From: Streptomyces lydicus
Lineage (GTDB): Bacteria > Actinomycetota > Actinomycetes > Streptomycetales > Streptomycetaceae
DNA: 64,000 nucleotides
Assembly: GCF_001729485.1 (NCBI RefSeq)
Contig: NZ_CP017157.1
Location: forward strand, 930,001 to 994,000
Direction of reading: 5' to 3'
Shown: positions 55,327 to 63,927 of the stretch, one piece after another
Layout of the letters: each line of letters starts with the position of its first letter
Position numbering within the stretch: the first letter of the stretch is position 1
Notes under the pieces: model-generated
Databases searched by the model: none
Told to the model about the DNA's origin: nothing
The model's input: only the letters and a program-made list of their open reading frames with translations
Made by a program: the position numbers and the translations under genes

Positions 55327-56739
55327 TCAGCTTCCCGGTGCGGTGTCGGTGGGACGTTGTCCGGAGTCGTCGGCGGGTGCCGTCTCCGGCGTCGGGCCGC
55401 TGGTCGGCGGGGTGTTGGCGGGGACGTCGGCGCCGTAGCCGGGGAGGCCGGCGGCGCGGGCGAGTTCGAGGTCGAGCGCCTCGCGCCGGATGCGCTGGTC
55501 CATGTAGAGGAGGGCGGTGACGCCGGCACTGACCGGGAAGGTGATGGTGGAGCTGATGACGGCACCGATGCCCAGCACGATCAGGAACGACCAACCGGTG
55601 GTGTTGCTGGTGCCGTTCGCCCAGTCCATGAGGCTCTCGCCGCCGATGAGGAAGGCGATGAGGGTGGCCGGGATCTGGATGATGAACTCGACGATGGCGA
55701 TCAGGAGGTAGGTGAGCAGCTGGGCGCCCAGTACCCGCCACCAGGAGCCGCGCACGAGCTTGGCGGAGCGTCGCATGGACGCGATGACGCCCTGCTTCTC
55801 CAGCATCAGGGCCGGAGAGGCGAGGCTGTAGCGGACCCACAGCCAGATGGTCACGACGGTGGCGGCCAGGCCGCCGAAGAGGGTGAGGGCCACACCGATG
55901 TCGAAGGTGCCACCGGCCATGAGGAGGAAGCCGGGGGTCACACCGACGGCCACGATCGCGGTGACCATCAGGGGCAGCAGCACGAGCAGGCCGAGCAGGC
56001 GCGGGAGCTGGGAGCGCGCGTCGCGCCAGGCGTCGCCGGCCGTCACCGTACGGCCCAGGACCGCGCGGCTCACGACCATGGTGAGCAGCCCGGTCGCGAT
56101 GATCGTGGCGAGCAGGCCGATCACGGAGGTGATGGCGCTGCCGGCGAGCGTGTTGCCGGCCTCGCGCAGGGTGTCGCGGAGCGGCGGGACGTGATTGTTC
56201 GACACGGCGGGGGCGCGGCCGGCGTCCTGGAACCACAGCCCGGTGACGACGGTGACGGCGGTCTGCGAGACCACCGCGAGAATCAGCGAGATGCCGAGGA
56301 CCGTGCGCCAGTGGGCCCGCATGGTCGCGACCGCGCCGTCGAGGATCTCGCCGATGGCGAGCGGGCGCAGCGGGATGACGCCGGGCTTGGCGGCCTGTGG
56401 CACCGCGGCCCAGTTGCCGCCCCAGGGAGGCTGACTGCCGGGGCCCTGTCCGCCCCAGCCGGGTCCGGCCGGGCCGGGCGACGAGGCGCGGGTGCGGTCG
56501 CCGGACGTGCCCGGACCGTTGTCGCGGCCATGGGGGCCGCTCTGGCTGGGAATGCCGGCGGGCGCCGTCCACTGGCCGGGGGGCGGCTGTTCCTTGGACC
56601 AGTTCGGCGGGGACGACGGCTCGGTGGACTCGGACCCGGCCTCCGGGGCGGAGGGCTGTGCGGGCTGCTCCTGTGTGCCGCGGCCCGGCTCGTCGGAGGG
56701 GGCGGATCCGGGCGAGGCCCAGCCCGGAGAGTTGTTCAT
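55327..56739 (-). CDS. Multi-pass membrane protein (glycerophosphodiester phosphodiesterase membrane-domain type)
   Basis: 470 residues. A 125-residue Pro/Gly/Ser-rich cytoplasmic tail precedes six or more helices: VLGISLILAVVSQTAVTVVT, SVIGLLATIIATGLLTMVVS, LLGLLVLLPLMVTAIVAVGV, GGLAATVVTIWLWVRYSLAS and others. PLRPLAIGEILDGAVATMR and MRRSAKLVRGSWWRVLG are typical of the actinobacterial membrane family annotated as GDPD membrane domain or DUF7847-like; no phosphodiesterase catalytic domain is present. First gene of the leftward MoxR operon. Confidence 0.78.
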   Translation of the reverse strand: MNNSPGWASPGSAPSDEPGRGTQEQPAQPSAPEAGSESTEPSSPPNWSKEQPPPGQWTAPAGIPSQSGPHGRDNGPGTSGDRTRASSPGPAGPGWGGQGPGSQPPWGGNWAAVPQAAKPGVIPLRPLAIGEILDGAVATMRAHWRTVLGISLILAVVSQTAVTVVTGLWFQDAGRAPAVSNNHVPPLRDTLREAGNTLAGSAITSVIGLLATIIATGLLTMVVSRAVLGRTVTAGDAWRDARSQLPRLLGLLVLLPLMVTAIVAVGVTPGFLLMAGGTFDIGVALTLFGGLAATVVTIWLWVRYSLASPALMLEKQGVIASMRRSAKLVRGSWWRVLGAQLLTYLLIAIVEFIIQIPATLIAFLIGGESLMDWANGTSNTTGWSFLIVLGIGAVISSTITFPVSAGVTALLYMDQRIRREALDLELARAAGLPGYGADVPANTPPTSGPTPETAPADDSGQRPTDTAPGS

Positions 56740-56879
56740 CGTCGCTCCTTCTTGCTGCCCGTCCGCCGGGGCGGCCGGGGTCCGGGGTCCGCGGTGCCAG
56801 TCATCGTGTCATGGCGTCGCGCGTTGTGTACCCGTGCCCTGAGAGTGAGGGGACCTTCTGCTCGGGGGGCCTGGGGCGG

Positions 56880-56891
56880 CAGACTGAACGG
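56880..56891 (+). promoter_or_regulatory. Leaderless promoter -10 of mtnA
   Basis: CAGACT (56880-56885) lies 6 nt before the ATG at 56892, in the 152-bp divergent gap. No ribosome site is present. Confidence 0.5.
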
Positions 56892-58064
56892 ATGGGCGAT
56901 CAGTACGAGGTATCCGAGGCGGGCGCCGGGGCGCTCGCAATCCCGTCGTTGCGCTGGGAGGAGCCGCCGGAGGGGCCCGTATTGGTCCTCCTTGATCAGA
57001 CCCGGCTGCCCGCGGAGGAGGTCGAGCTGGTCTGCACGGACGTACCGGCGCTGGTGCAGGCGATCCAGACGCTGGCGGTCCGCGGGGCGCCGCTGCTGGG
57101 GATAGCGGGCGCGTACGGCGTCGCGCTGGCCGCTGCGCGCGGTTTCGACGTGGAAGAGGCGGCGGCGGTGCTGGCGCAGGCCCGGCCGACCGCGGTCAAC
57201 CTGGGGTACGGCGTGCGGCGGGCGGTCGGCGCCCATCGCGCGGCGGTCGCCGAGGGGGCCGACGGCCGGGCGGCAGCGGCGGCGGCCCTGGCCGAGGCGA
57301 AGGCCGTGCACGCCGAGGACATCGAGGCGAGCGCCCGGATGGCCGCGCATGGTCTGGAGCTGCTGGGCGAACTGTTGCCGGGCGGCGGCCACCGGATCCT
57401 CACGCACTGCAACACGGGAGCGCTGGTTTCCGGGGGCGAGGGGACCGCCCTGGCCGTGGCGCTGGCGGCGCATCGGGCCGGTGAGCTGCGCCGGCTGTGG
57501 GTGGATGAGACGCGACCCCTGTTGCAGGGGGCGCGGCTGACCGCCTACGAGGCGGCGCGGGCGGGCATGGCGTACACGGTGCTGGCGGACGGTGCGGCCG
57601 GATCGCTGTTCGCCGCGGGCGAGGTGGACGCGGTGCTGATCGGTGCGGACCGGATCGCGGCGGACGGGGCGGTCGCCAACAAGGTCGGCAGCTACCCGCT
57701 GGCCGTTCTGGCGCGGTACCACCACATTCCGTTCGTGGTGGTGGCGCCGACCAGCACGGTGGATCTGGACACCGAGCAGGGGGCTGACATCGAGGTGGAG
57801 CAGCGGCCGGGGCACGAAGTGACGGAATTCTCGTTGCCGTCCCAGCTGGGTGCCGGGGCGCCGGCGGGAGCCGGTATACCGGTCGCGCCACTGGGCGCCG
57901 GGGCCTACAACCCGGCCTTCGACGTCACCCCGCCGGAGCTGGTGACGGCGATCGTGACGGAGGCGGGAGTGGTGTCTCCGGTGACCCGGGAAGCGCTCGC
58001 CGAGCTGTGTTCCACGTCACGTTGGAGTAAGTCACGATCAGGTAATGGGATGATGGCCGAATGA
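56892..58064 (+). CDS. mtnA: S-methyl-5-thioribose-1-phosphate isomerase
   Basis: 390 residues, leaderless ATG. It is the aldose-ketose isomerase of the methionine salvage pathway, converting MTR-1-P to MTRu-1-P. Conserved blocks are VRGAPLLGIAGAYGVAL, ILTHCNTGAL with the catalytic Cys, VLIGADRIAADGAVANKVGSYPLAVLA with the catalytic Asp, and FVVVAPTSTVD. YNPAFDVTPPELVTAIVTE is the C-terminal signature. The stop overlaps the mtrA start by 4 bp. Confidence 0.95.
   Translation: MGDQYEVSEAGAGALAIPSLRWEEPPEGPVLVLLDQTRLPAEEVELVCTDVPALVQAIQTLAVRGAPLLGIAGAYGVALAAARGFDVEEAAAVLAQARPTAVNLGYGVRRAVGAHRAAVAEGADGRAAAAAALAEAKAVHAEDIEASARMAAHGLELLGELLPGGGHRILTHCNTGALVSGGEGTALAVALAAHRAGELRRLWVDETRPLLQGARLTAYEAARAGMAYTVLADGAAGSLFAAGEVDAVLIGADRIAADGAVANKVGSYPLAVLARYHHIPFVVVAPTSTVDLDTEQGADIEVEQRPGHEVTEFSLPSQLGAGAPAGAGIPVAPLGAGAYNPAFDVTPPELVTAIVTEAGVVSPVTREALAELCSTSRWSKSRSGNGMMAE
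58016..58046 (+). promoter_or_regulatory. Candidate MtrA binding repeats upstream of mtrA
   Basis: GTCAC at 58016-58020 and 58031-58035 and GTAAT at 58042-58046. The last two are separated by 6 nt (11-bp period), the arrangement described for MtrA sites. They lie inside the 3' end of mtnA, 15 bp before the mtrA ATG. Confidence 0.5.
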
Positions 58065-58738
58065 AGGGACGCGTCCTGGTCGTCGACGACGACACCGCAC
58101 TGGCAGAGATGCTCGGCATCGTGCTGCGTGGCGAAGGCTTTGAACCGTCGTTCGTGTCGGACGGTGACAAGGCCCTCGCAGCCTTTCGCGAGAGCAAGCC
58201 CGATCTTGTCCTGCTCGATCTGATGCTGCCCGGCCGGGACGGTATCGAGGTGTGCCGGCTGATCCGGGCGGAGTCCGGTGTCCCGATCGTCATGCTGACC
58301 GCCAAGAGCGACACCGTGGACGTGGTTGTCGGGCTCGAGTCGGGCGCGGACGACTACATCGTCAAGCCGTTCAAGCCCAAGGAGCTGGTCGCCCGGATAC
58401 GGGCACGGCTGCGGCGTTCGGAGGAGCCGGCGCCCGAGCAGCTGGCGATCGGTGACCTGGTCATCGACGTGGCGGGGCACTCGGTCAAGCGGGACGGGCA
58501 GTCGATCGCGCTGACGCCCCTGGAGTTCGACCTGCTGGTGGCGCTGGCGCGCAAGCCGTGGCAGGTGTTCACGCGTGAGGTGCTGCTCGAGCAGGTCTGG
58601 GGCTACCGGCACGCCGCCGACACCCGACTGGTCAACGTCCACGTCCAGCGGCTGCGCTCCAAGGTCGAGCGGGACCCGGAGCGTCCGGAGATCGTGGTGA
58701 CCGTACGCGGGGTCGGCTACAAGGCCGGGCCCAGCTGA
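58061..58738 (+). CDS. mtrA: Response regulator MtrA
   Basis: 225 residues, OmpR/PhoB type. The receiver holds RVLVVDDDTALAEMLGI, the phosphorylated Asp in LVLLDLMLPGRDG and VMLTAKSD with the conserved Lys in VKPFKPKEL. The winged-helix DNA-binding domain has LTPLEFDLLVALARKPWQVFTREVLLEQVWGYRHAADTRLVNVHVQRLRSK. MtrA is the most conserved actinobacterial response regulator; in Streptomyces it controls development, wall genes and antibiotic clusters. It overlaps mtnA by 4 bp and is followed by mtrB with a 1-bp gap. Confidence 0.97.
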   Translation: MKGRVLVVDDDTALAEMLGIVLRGEGFEPSFVSDGDKALAAFRESKPDLVLLDLMLPGRDGIEVCRLIRAESGVPIVMLTAKSDTVDVVVGLESGADDYIVKPFKPKELVARIRARLRRSEEPAPEQLAIGDLVIDVAGHSVKRDGQSIALTPLEFDLLVALARKPWQVFTREVLLEQVWGYRHAADTRLVNVHVQRLRSKVERDPERPEIVVTVRGVGYKAGPS

Positions 58739-58739
58739 G

Positions 58740-60893
58740 ATGACCCGGGACGGTGCGGCCCCGGAGGATAAGCGGGGACGCACCGTCGGCCCGGCGGGTG
58801 ATATGTCCTTTTCGGGAAAGTTGTCGGCTTGGTTGCTGCGCGGTGGCCAACTCCTGCCCGACGGCGCGGTGAGCGGGCCGGTCCACCCCCTGCTGCGGCT
58901 CTTCAGCCGCTGGGTGCGGCGCCCCCTGCTACCCGCCCTGCGCCTGTGGCGGCGCAACATCCAGCTGCGCGTGGTCGCCACGACACTGCTGATGTCGCTC
59001 GCCGTGGTGCTGCTGCTCGGCGTCGTGGTCGTCGGACAGGTGCGTAACGGCCTGCTCACGGCCAAGGCGCAGGCCGCGCAGAGCCAGGCCGTGGGCGGCT
59101 TCGGCGTCGCCCAGAAGATGGCCGACGGCGCCGACGACACCCGTACCGACGACGCCGCCCGCACCGGGAACCGCGGCACCCAGGACTCCGCGACCTGGCT
59201 GACCGGCCTGGTCGAGCAGCTCGCCAGCGGCGGCCAGGGCGTCTTCTCCGTCGTGGCACTCAGCTCCGACTCCGACGAGCCGTTCGGCGACTCCAGCCCC
59301 GGAACCCGCGGGCCGCGCGCCTCCGGCGATGTCGACCCCGAGCGGAGCGTGCCCGCCGAGCTGCGACGGAAGCTGGACACCAAGTCCGGCACCTTCCGCC
59401 AGTACACCCAGATCAAGCGCATCGGGTCGGACGACGGCGTACCGGCGCTGATCATCGGCAAGCGCCTCAACGACGTCAACAGCAACCAGTACCAGCTCTA
59501 CTACCTCTTCCCGTTCAGCCAGGAAGCGGAATCCCTCAAGCTCGTGACCGGCACCCTCGCGACGGCCGGGGTCTTCGTCGTGATCCTGCTCGGCGCCATT
59601 GCCTGGCTGGTCGTGCGCCAGGTCGTCACGCCCGTACGGATGGCCGCCGGGATCTCCGAGCGGCTGGCCGCCGGCCTCCTCCAGGAGCGGATGAAGGTCA
59701 CCGGCGAGGACGACATCGCCCGGCTCGGCGAGTCCTTCAACAAGATGGCGCAGAACCTCCAGGTCAAGATCCAACAGCTGGAGGAGCTGTCCCGGATGCA
59801 GCGCCGCTTCGTCTCCGACGTCTCGCACGAGCTGCGCACCCCGCTGACGACCGTACGGATGGCGGCCGACGTCATCCACGACGCGCGCGACGAGTTCGAC
59901 CCCGCCACGGCGCGCTCCGCCGAGCTGCTGCGCGGACAGCTCGACCGCTTCGAGTCGCTGCTCGCCGAACTGCTGGAGATCAGCCGGTTCGACGCGGGTG
60001 CCGCCGCGCTGGAGGCCGAGCCGATCGACCTGCGGGACGTGGTGCACCGCGTCATCGAGGGCGCCGAACCGCTCGCCGAACGCAAGGGCAGCCGCATCGT
60101 GGTGCGCGGCGCCGAGCAGCCCGTCATCGCCGAGGCCGACCCCCGCCGCGTGGAGCGCGTGCTGCGCAATCTCGTGGTCAACGCCGTCGAGCACGGCGAG
60201 GGCCGCGACGTGGTCGTACGGCTGGCGTCCGCGGGCAGCCGCAGCGGCGGCGCGGTGGCCGTGGCGGTGCGGGACTACGGCGTCGGCCTCAAGCCCGGCG
60301 AGGCCACCCGCGTCTTCAACCGCTTCTGGCGCGCCGACCCCGCCCGGGCCCGGACGACCGGAGGCACCGGCCTCGGCCTGTCCATCGCGGTCGAGGACGC
60401 CCGGCTGCACGGCGGCTGGCTGCAGGCGTGGGGCGAGCCCGGCGGTGGTTCGCAGTTCCGGCTGACCCTGCCCCGTACGGCCGGCGAGCCGCTGCGCGGA
60501 TCCCCGATCCCCCTGGAGCCGGAGGATTCCCGGCGTCACCGCGGCACGGACGAGTCGGGCCGGCCGCAGGCCGGCGCCGGTGGCAAAGCCTCCACGATCC
60601 CGGTCCAGGCGCGTGCCTCCCAGGCCGAGGGTGCGGACGCGCTCACCGGAGAGTCGCGGGCCGCGGCCCGCCCGGCCGCCGATCCCGCGGCGCTGCCCGG
60701 CAACGGCGCCCGTGTGGTGCCGCAGAGCGGGGGCGTACGGGGCGACGGAACGGCGCGTGACGACAGCGCGCGCACCGGGGAGACGGCCCACGGGAGCGCG
60801 GCCGGGCCGGAGGCCGGGCGAGACGTGGACGCCGGGCGCGGTGCGGAGCCCGGACGGGGCGTCGAGGCGGAAGGCAAGCTGCGTGGACACTGA
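58740..60893 (+). CDS. mtrB: Sensor histidine kinase MtrB
   Basis: 717 residues. Two membrane helices (LRVVATTLLMSLAVVLLLGVVVVGQ and AGVFVVILLGAIAWLVVRQVV) flank an extracytoplasmic sensor domain of about 180 residues. HAMP, then FVSDVSHELRTPLTTVRMAAD with the phospho-His, the N-box NLVVNAVEHG and the G-boxes VAVRDYGVGL and GGTGLGLSIAVEDA follow. The C-terminal 140 residues are a low-complexity Arg/Ala/Gly extension that is longer than in mycobacteria. It partners with MtrA and the lipoprotein LpqB. Confidence 0.96.
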   Translation: MTRDGAAPEDKRGRTVGPAGDMSFSGKLSAWLLRGGQLLPDGAVSGPVHPLLRLFSRWVRRPLLPALRLWRRNIQLRVVATTLLMSLAVVLLLGVVVVGQVRNGLLTAKAQAAQSQAVGGFGVAQKMADGADDTRTDDAARTGNRGTQDSATWLTGLVEQLASGGQGVFSVVALSSDSDEPFGDSSPGTRGPRASGDVDPERSVPAELRRKLDTKSGTFRQYTQIKRIGSDDGVPALIIGKRLNDVNSNQYQLYYLFPFSQEAESLKLVTGTLATAGVFVVILLGAIAWLVVRQVVTPVRMAAGISERLAAGLLQERMKVTGEDDIARLGESFNKMAQNLQVKIQQLEELSRMQRRFVSDVSHELRTPLTTVRMAADVIHDARDEFDPATARSAELLRGQLDRFESLLAELLEISRFDAGAAALEAEPIDLRDVVHRVIEGAEPLAERKGSRIVVRGAEQPVIAEADPRRVERVLRNLVVNAVEHGEGRDVVVRLASAGSRSGGAVAVAVRDYGVGLKPGEATRVFNRFWRADPARARTTGGTGLGLSIAVEDARLHGGWLQAWGEPGGGSQFRLTLPRTAGEPLRGSPIPLEPEDSRRHRGTDESGRPQAGAGGKASTIPVQARASQAEGADALTGESRAAARPAADPAALPGNGARVVPQSGGVRGDGTARDDSARTGETAHGSAAGPEAGRDVDAGRGAEPGRGVEAEGKLRGH

Positions 60894-62808
60894 GCGCGGA
60901 AGCGAGCGCGGGGCGGGGCACCTCCCCCGCAGGCGTGCCCGAAAGGCCACCGGGCCGGCGCGGAAGTCCACCGCGCCCGTGCGGAAGACCGCCGGGCCGG
61001 CGCGGAAGGCGCTGCTCTTCGGCTGTGCGGCGGCGCTGCTGGCCGGCTGTGCGTCGATGCCCGACAGCGGTGACGTCACCGCCGTCGACCAGTCACCGCG
61101 CTCCGACGGCGACTCACAGGTACGCGTCTACGGTGTCCCGCCGCAGGACGGCGCCCAGCCCACCAACATCGTGCGCAGCTTCCTCGACGCGACGACCAGC
61201 GACGAGGCGGACTTCCGGACGGCCACCCAGTACCTGGCCAAGTCGGCGAAGCGGACCTGGCGGCCGTTCCAGGTGACCAAGGTGCTCCAGGAGCGCCCCA
61301 AGCCCGAGCCGAAGATCCAGCCCAACCGCGAGGACGTCAACGGCTACACGGTCACCCTCTCCGGCAGCCAGGTGGCGTCGGTGGACGACAACCACGCCTA
61401 CACCCCGGAGGAGAAGCCGTACCGCCAGACGATCCACCTGGTCAAGGAGGGCGGTCAGTGGCGCATCGACCGGCTGCCCAACGGGCTGGTGCTCGGGTTG
61501 TCCGACTTCCAGCGCATCTACCGCTCCGTCAACAAGTACTACTTCGCCTCCTACAACTCGGAGTCCGAGGAGCCGAAGGCGAGCCGGAACGTGCTCGTCG
61601 CGGACCCCGTCTACCTGCGGCAGCGGATAAAGCCGATCACCGCCAGCGTGGAGGCGCTGCTGTCCGGGCCCACCGACTGGCTGAACCAGGTGACCACGTC
61701 GGAGTTCCCGCACGGCACCCGTCTCGCGGCGCACGATCTCGCGCTGGACGACTCCAACGCGCTGCGGGTCAAGCTCAGCAAGGCCGCAGTGAACACCGAC
61801 ACCGCCCAGTGCAAGCGGATGGCGGCTCAGCTCTTCTTCACCGTCCAGGACATGACCCGCGCCTCGAAGATCAGCGAGGTCGAGCTCCAGGACAACAGCG
61901 GCAACTCGCTGTGCCAGCTGTCCCAGGAGCAGGCCGCACGGGACTTCGCCCCCTTGCCGCGCGCCGGGCGCCCCGCCAGGGAGTACTTCATCGACGGCGA
62001 CCACAAGGTCGTCGCCATGTCCGACACGGCGACCGAACCGACGCCGGTACGCGGCCCGTTCGGCACGGGCAAGACCCCGCTGCGCTCCGTCGCCATCTCG
62101 CGCGCCGAGAACACCGCGGCCGGTGTCTCCGGCGACGGCCGGTCGCTGTATGTGGCCGCCCTGGAGGACGGCACCACCCGCGGCGGCCCGCTGCTGACCA
62201 GCGCCGGCTCGGCCAAGAACCCCGATGAGGGGCTGACCGCGCCGAGCTGGGACGGGCTGGGCGATCTGTGGATCGCGGACCGCGACGCGCACGGTTCCCG
62301 GCTGCTGCGGATGCGTGAGGGCAAGGGCGACCCCGAGGAGGTCGCGGTGCCCGGGCTCGGGGGACGGCGGATCAAGGCGATCAAGGTGGCCGCGGACGGG
62401 ATCCGGATCGCGGTCCTGGTGGAGGACAAGGGGCGTACGACGCTCCAGCTCGGCCGGGTCGAGCGGGGCGGCAGTTCGGCGCACCCGGTGCTGTCGGTGC
62501 AGGAACTGCGGCCGATCGCACCGCAGTTGGAGGACGTGGTGGCCGCGTCCTGGGCGGGCGGCAGCCGGCTGGTGGTTGTCGGGCGGGAGTCCGGCGGGGT
62601 GCAGCAGATGCAGTTCATGGAGACCGACGGCTCGGCGTCCAACGCGCAGACGCTGCCCGGCGTCAACGGCGTCAAGGCGGTCGCGGCCTCGGAGGACGAC
62701 ACCAGGCCACTGATCGCCGACGCCACCGAGGGCATCGTGCGGCTGCCTACGGACGCGAACTGGAAGACCGTCGCCAAGGAAGGGACCGCCCCCGTCTATC
62801 CGGGGTGA
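60883..62808 (+). CDS. lpqB: Lipoprotein LpqB, MtrB modulator
   Basis: 641 residues from a GTG at 60883, which overlaps mtrB by 11 bp and has GGAAGG upstream. An Arg/Lys-rich start leads to a lipobox (ALLFGCAAALLAGCASMPDSG) with the lipidated Cys in LAGC. A GerMN-type domain (VEALLSGPTDWLNQVTTSEF) follows, then a beta-propeller region from about residue 360 with repeats such as VSGDGRSLYVAALEDG. LpqB interacts with the MtrB sensor domain in mycobacteria. Confidence 0.94.
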   Translation: MDTERGSERGAGHLPRRRARKATGPARKSTAPVRKTAGPARKALLFGCAAALLAGCASMPDSGDVTAVDQSPRSDGDSQVRVYGVPPQDGAQPTNIVRSFLDATTSDEADFRTATQYLAKSAKRTWRPFQVTKVLQERPKPEPKIQPNREDVNGYTVTLSGSQVASVDDNHAYTPEEKPYRQTIHLVKEGGQWRIDRLPNGLVLGLSDFQRIYRSVNKYYFASYNSESEEPKASRNVLVADPVYLRQRIKPITASVEALLSGPTDWLNQVTTSEFPHGTRLAAHDLALDDSNALRVKLSKAAVNTDTAQCKRMAAQLFFTVQDMTRASKISEVELQDNSGNSLCQLSQEQAARDFAPLPRAGRPAREYFIDGDHKVVAMSDTATEPTPVRGPFGTGKTPLRSVAISRAENTAAGVSGDGRSLYVAALEDGTTRGGPLLTSAGSAKNPDEGLTAPSWDGLGDLWIADRDAHGSRLLRMREGKGDPEEVAVPGLGGRRIKAIKVAADGIRIAVLVEDKGRTTLQLGRVERGGSSAHPVLSVQELRPIAPQLEDVVAASWAGGSRLVVVGRESGGVQQMQFMETDGSASNAQTLPGVNGVKAVAASEDDTRPLIADATEGIVRLPTDANWKTVAKEGTAPVYPG

Positions 62809-63132
62809 GGCGGACCGGCGGCGCGATGTCGGCGCCCCGGTGCCGGCCCCATGCGGGTGGCGTGGGGCGGTGGCCGGGGTGCCGGACGGCGCCAGGGCCG
62901 GTGCCGGGGCCGGGTCACGGTCGACTCTCCGCGGCCATGGGCTTTGAGCCGCCGTACGGGCCTGTGACCGGTTCTCCCTCTCCACGGCCGGGCCGTTCGA
63001 CGGCGGTTCGTCCGGCGGCGGCTGCGGGCCATGACGCTTCCACGGTCGTGCGGCGCGTGGCGCTGATCTCCACCCCCTCCGGAGTTATCCACAGGGGTGG
63101 TGGCCGGGCGTGCGTGGCGGGACAGTGGAGTC
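62809..63132. other. Intergenic region between lpqB and comF
   Basis: 324 bp without a gene. A perfect TTATCCACA DnaA-box-like nonamer lies at 63085-63093. GACAGT at 63121-63126, 6 nt before the comF ATG, is a candidate leaderless -10. Confidence 0.45.
63085..63093 (+). promoter_or_regulatory. Consensus DnaA-box-like nonamer upstream of comF
   Basis: TTATCCACA matches the strong E. coli DnaA box; the Streptomyces consensus is TTGTCCACA. A single copy, so its role in regulation is only suggested. Confidence 0.4.
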
Positions 63133-63927
63133 ATGCAGGGGGTTTGGCGTGAACTGGCCGGGCTGGTGTTGCCGGTCGCCTGTGCTGGGTGTGGCAGACC
63201 GCGTACGGAGCTGTGCGTGGAGTGCCGCCGGGCACTGGAGCGGGACGGGCGCGGGGCGCGGCGGGTGCGGCCGAGGCCGGAGCCGGCGGGGCTGCCTCGG
63301 GTGTGGGCGGGGGTGCCGTACGCCGATGAGGCGCGGGCGGTGCTGCTGGCGCACAAGGAACGCGGTGCGCTACGGCTGGCCGCGCCGCTGGGCGGCGTGC
63401 TGGCCGGCGCGGTGCGGGGCCTGCGGCCGGGAGCCGGGGCGCTGCTGGTGCCGGTGCCGTCGGCCCGGCGAGCGGTGGCCGGGCGGGGCCATGATCCGGT
63501 GCGCCGGATCGCGCTGGCCGCGGCCGCCGACCTGCGACGAGGGGCGGGGAACGGGGTGGGGGAGGGGGCGGGGGCCCGGGTCCTGGCCGTACTCCGCCAG
63601 CGCCGCCCCGTAGCCGACCAGGCGGGCCTGAGCGCCCGGCAGCGGCTGGCGAATGTGGCGGGTGCCCTGGAGGTGCGGGGCGGGGCCGGGAGGCTGCTGA
63701 GGGGGCTGCCAGTGGTGCTGGTGGACGATCTGGTGACGACGGGCGCCACGCTCGCCGAGGCGGCCCGGGCGGTGACGGCGGCGGGCGGTCGAGTGACGGG
63801 TGCGGCCGTGGTGGCCGCGACGGGCAGTGCCTTTCCCGGCGCTTTCACCGGCGGGGGGACTCCATGTGATTCTGCCGCCGAGCGGGGAAAGCGAGGTGGT
63901 GCGGCTGATGGTTACTCCGGCAAGTAG
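63133..63927 (+). CDS. ComF family phosphoribosyltransferase-like protein
   Basis: 264 residues from the ATG at 63133, apparently leaderless. An N-terminal four-cysteine zinc motif (CAGCGRPRTELCVECRRAL) is followed by a type I phosphoribosyltransferase fold with the PRPP loop LPVVLVDDLVTTGATLAEAA. Members include ComFC of competent bacteria, needed for DNA uptake; in actinobacteria the role is unknown. The C-terminal 45 residues are a Gly/Ala/Ser-rich extension. The neighbour on the right would be expected to be the ribosome hibernation factor, but it is outside the window. Confidence 0.9.
   Translation: MQGVWRELAGLVLPVACAGCGRPRTELCVECRRALERDGRGARRVRPRPEPAGLPRVWAGVPYADEARAVLLAHKERGALRLAAPLGGVLAGAVRGLRPGAGALLVPVPSARRAVAGRGHDPVRRIALAAAADLRRGAGNGVGEGAGARVLAVLRQRRPVADQAGLSARQRLANVAGALEVRGGAGRLLRGLPVVLVDDLVTTGATLAEAARAVTAAGGRVTGAAVVAATGSAFPGAFTGGGTPCDSAAERGKRGGAADGYSGK

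Noticed and set aside
53329..57105. A 1258-codon plus-strand frame across the DUF4350-DUF4129-membrane protein genes
   Set aside because: It is antisense to genes with family motifs and coupled starts, and its composition is low-complexity.
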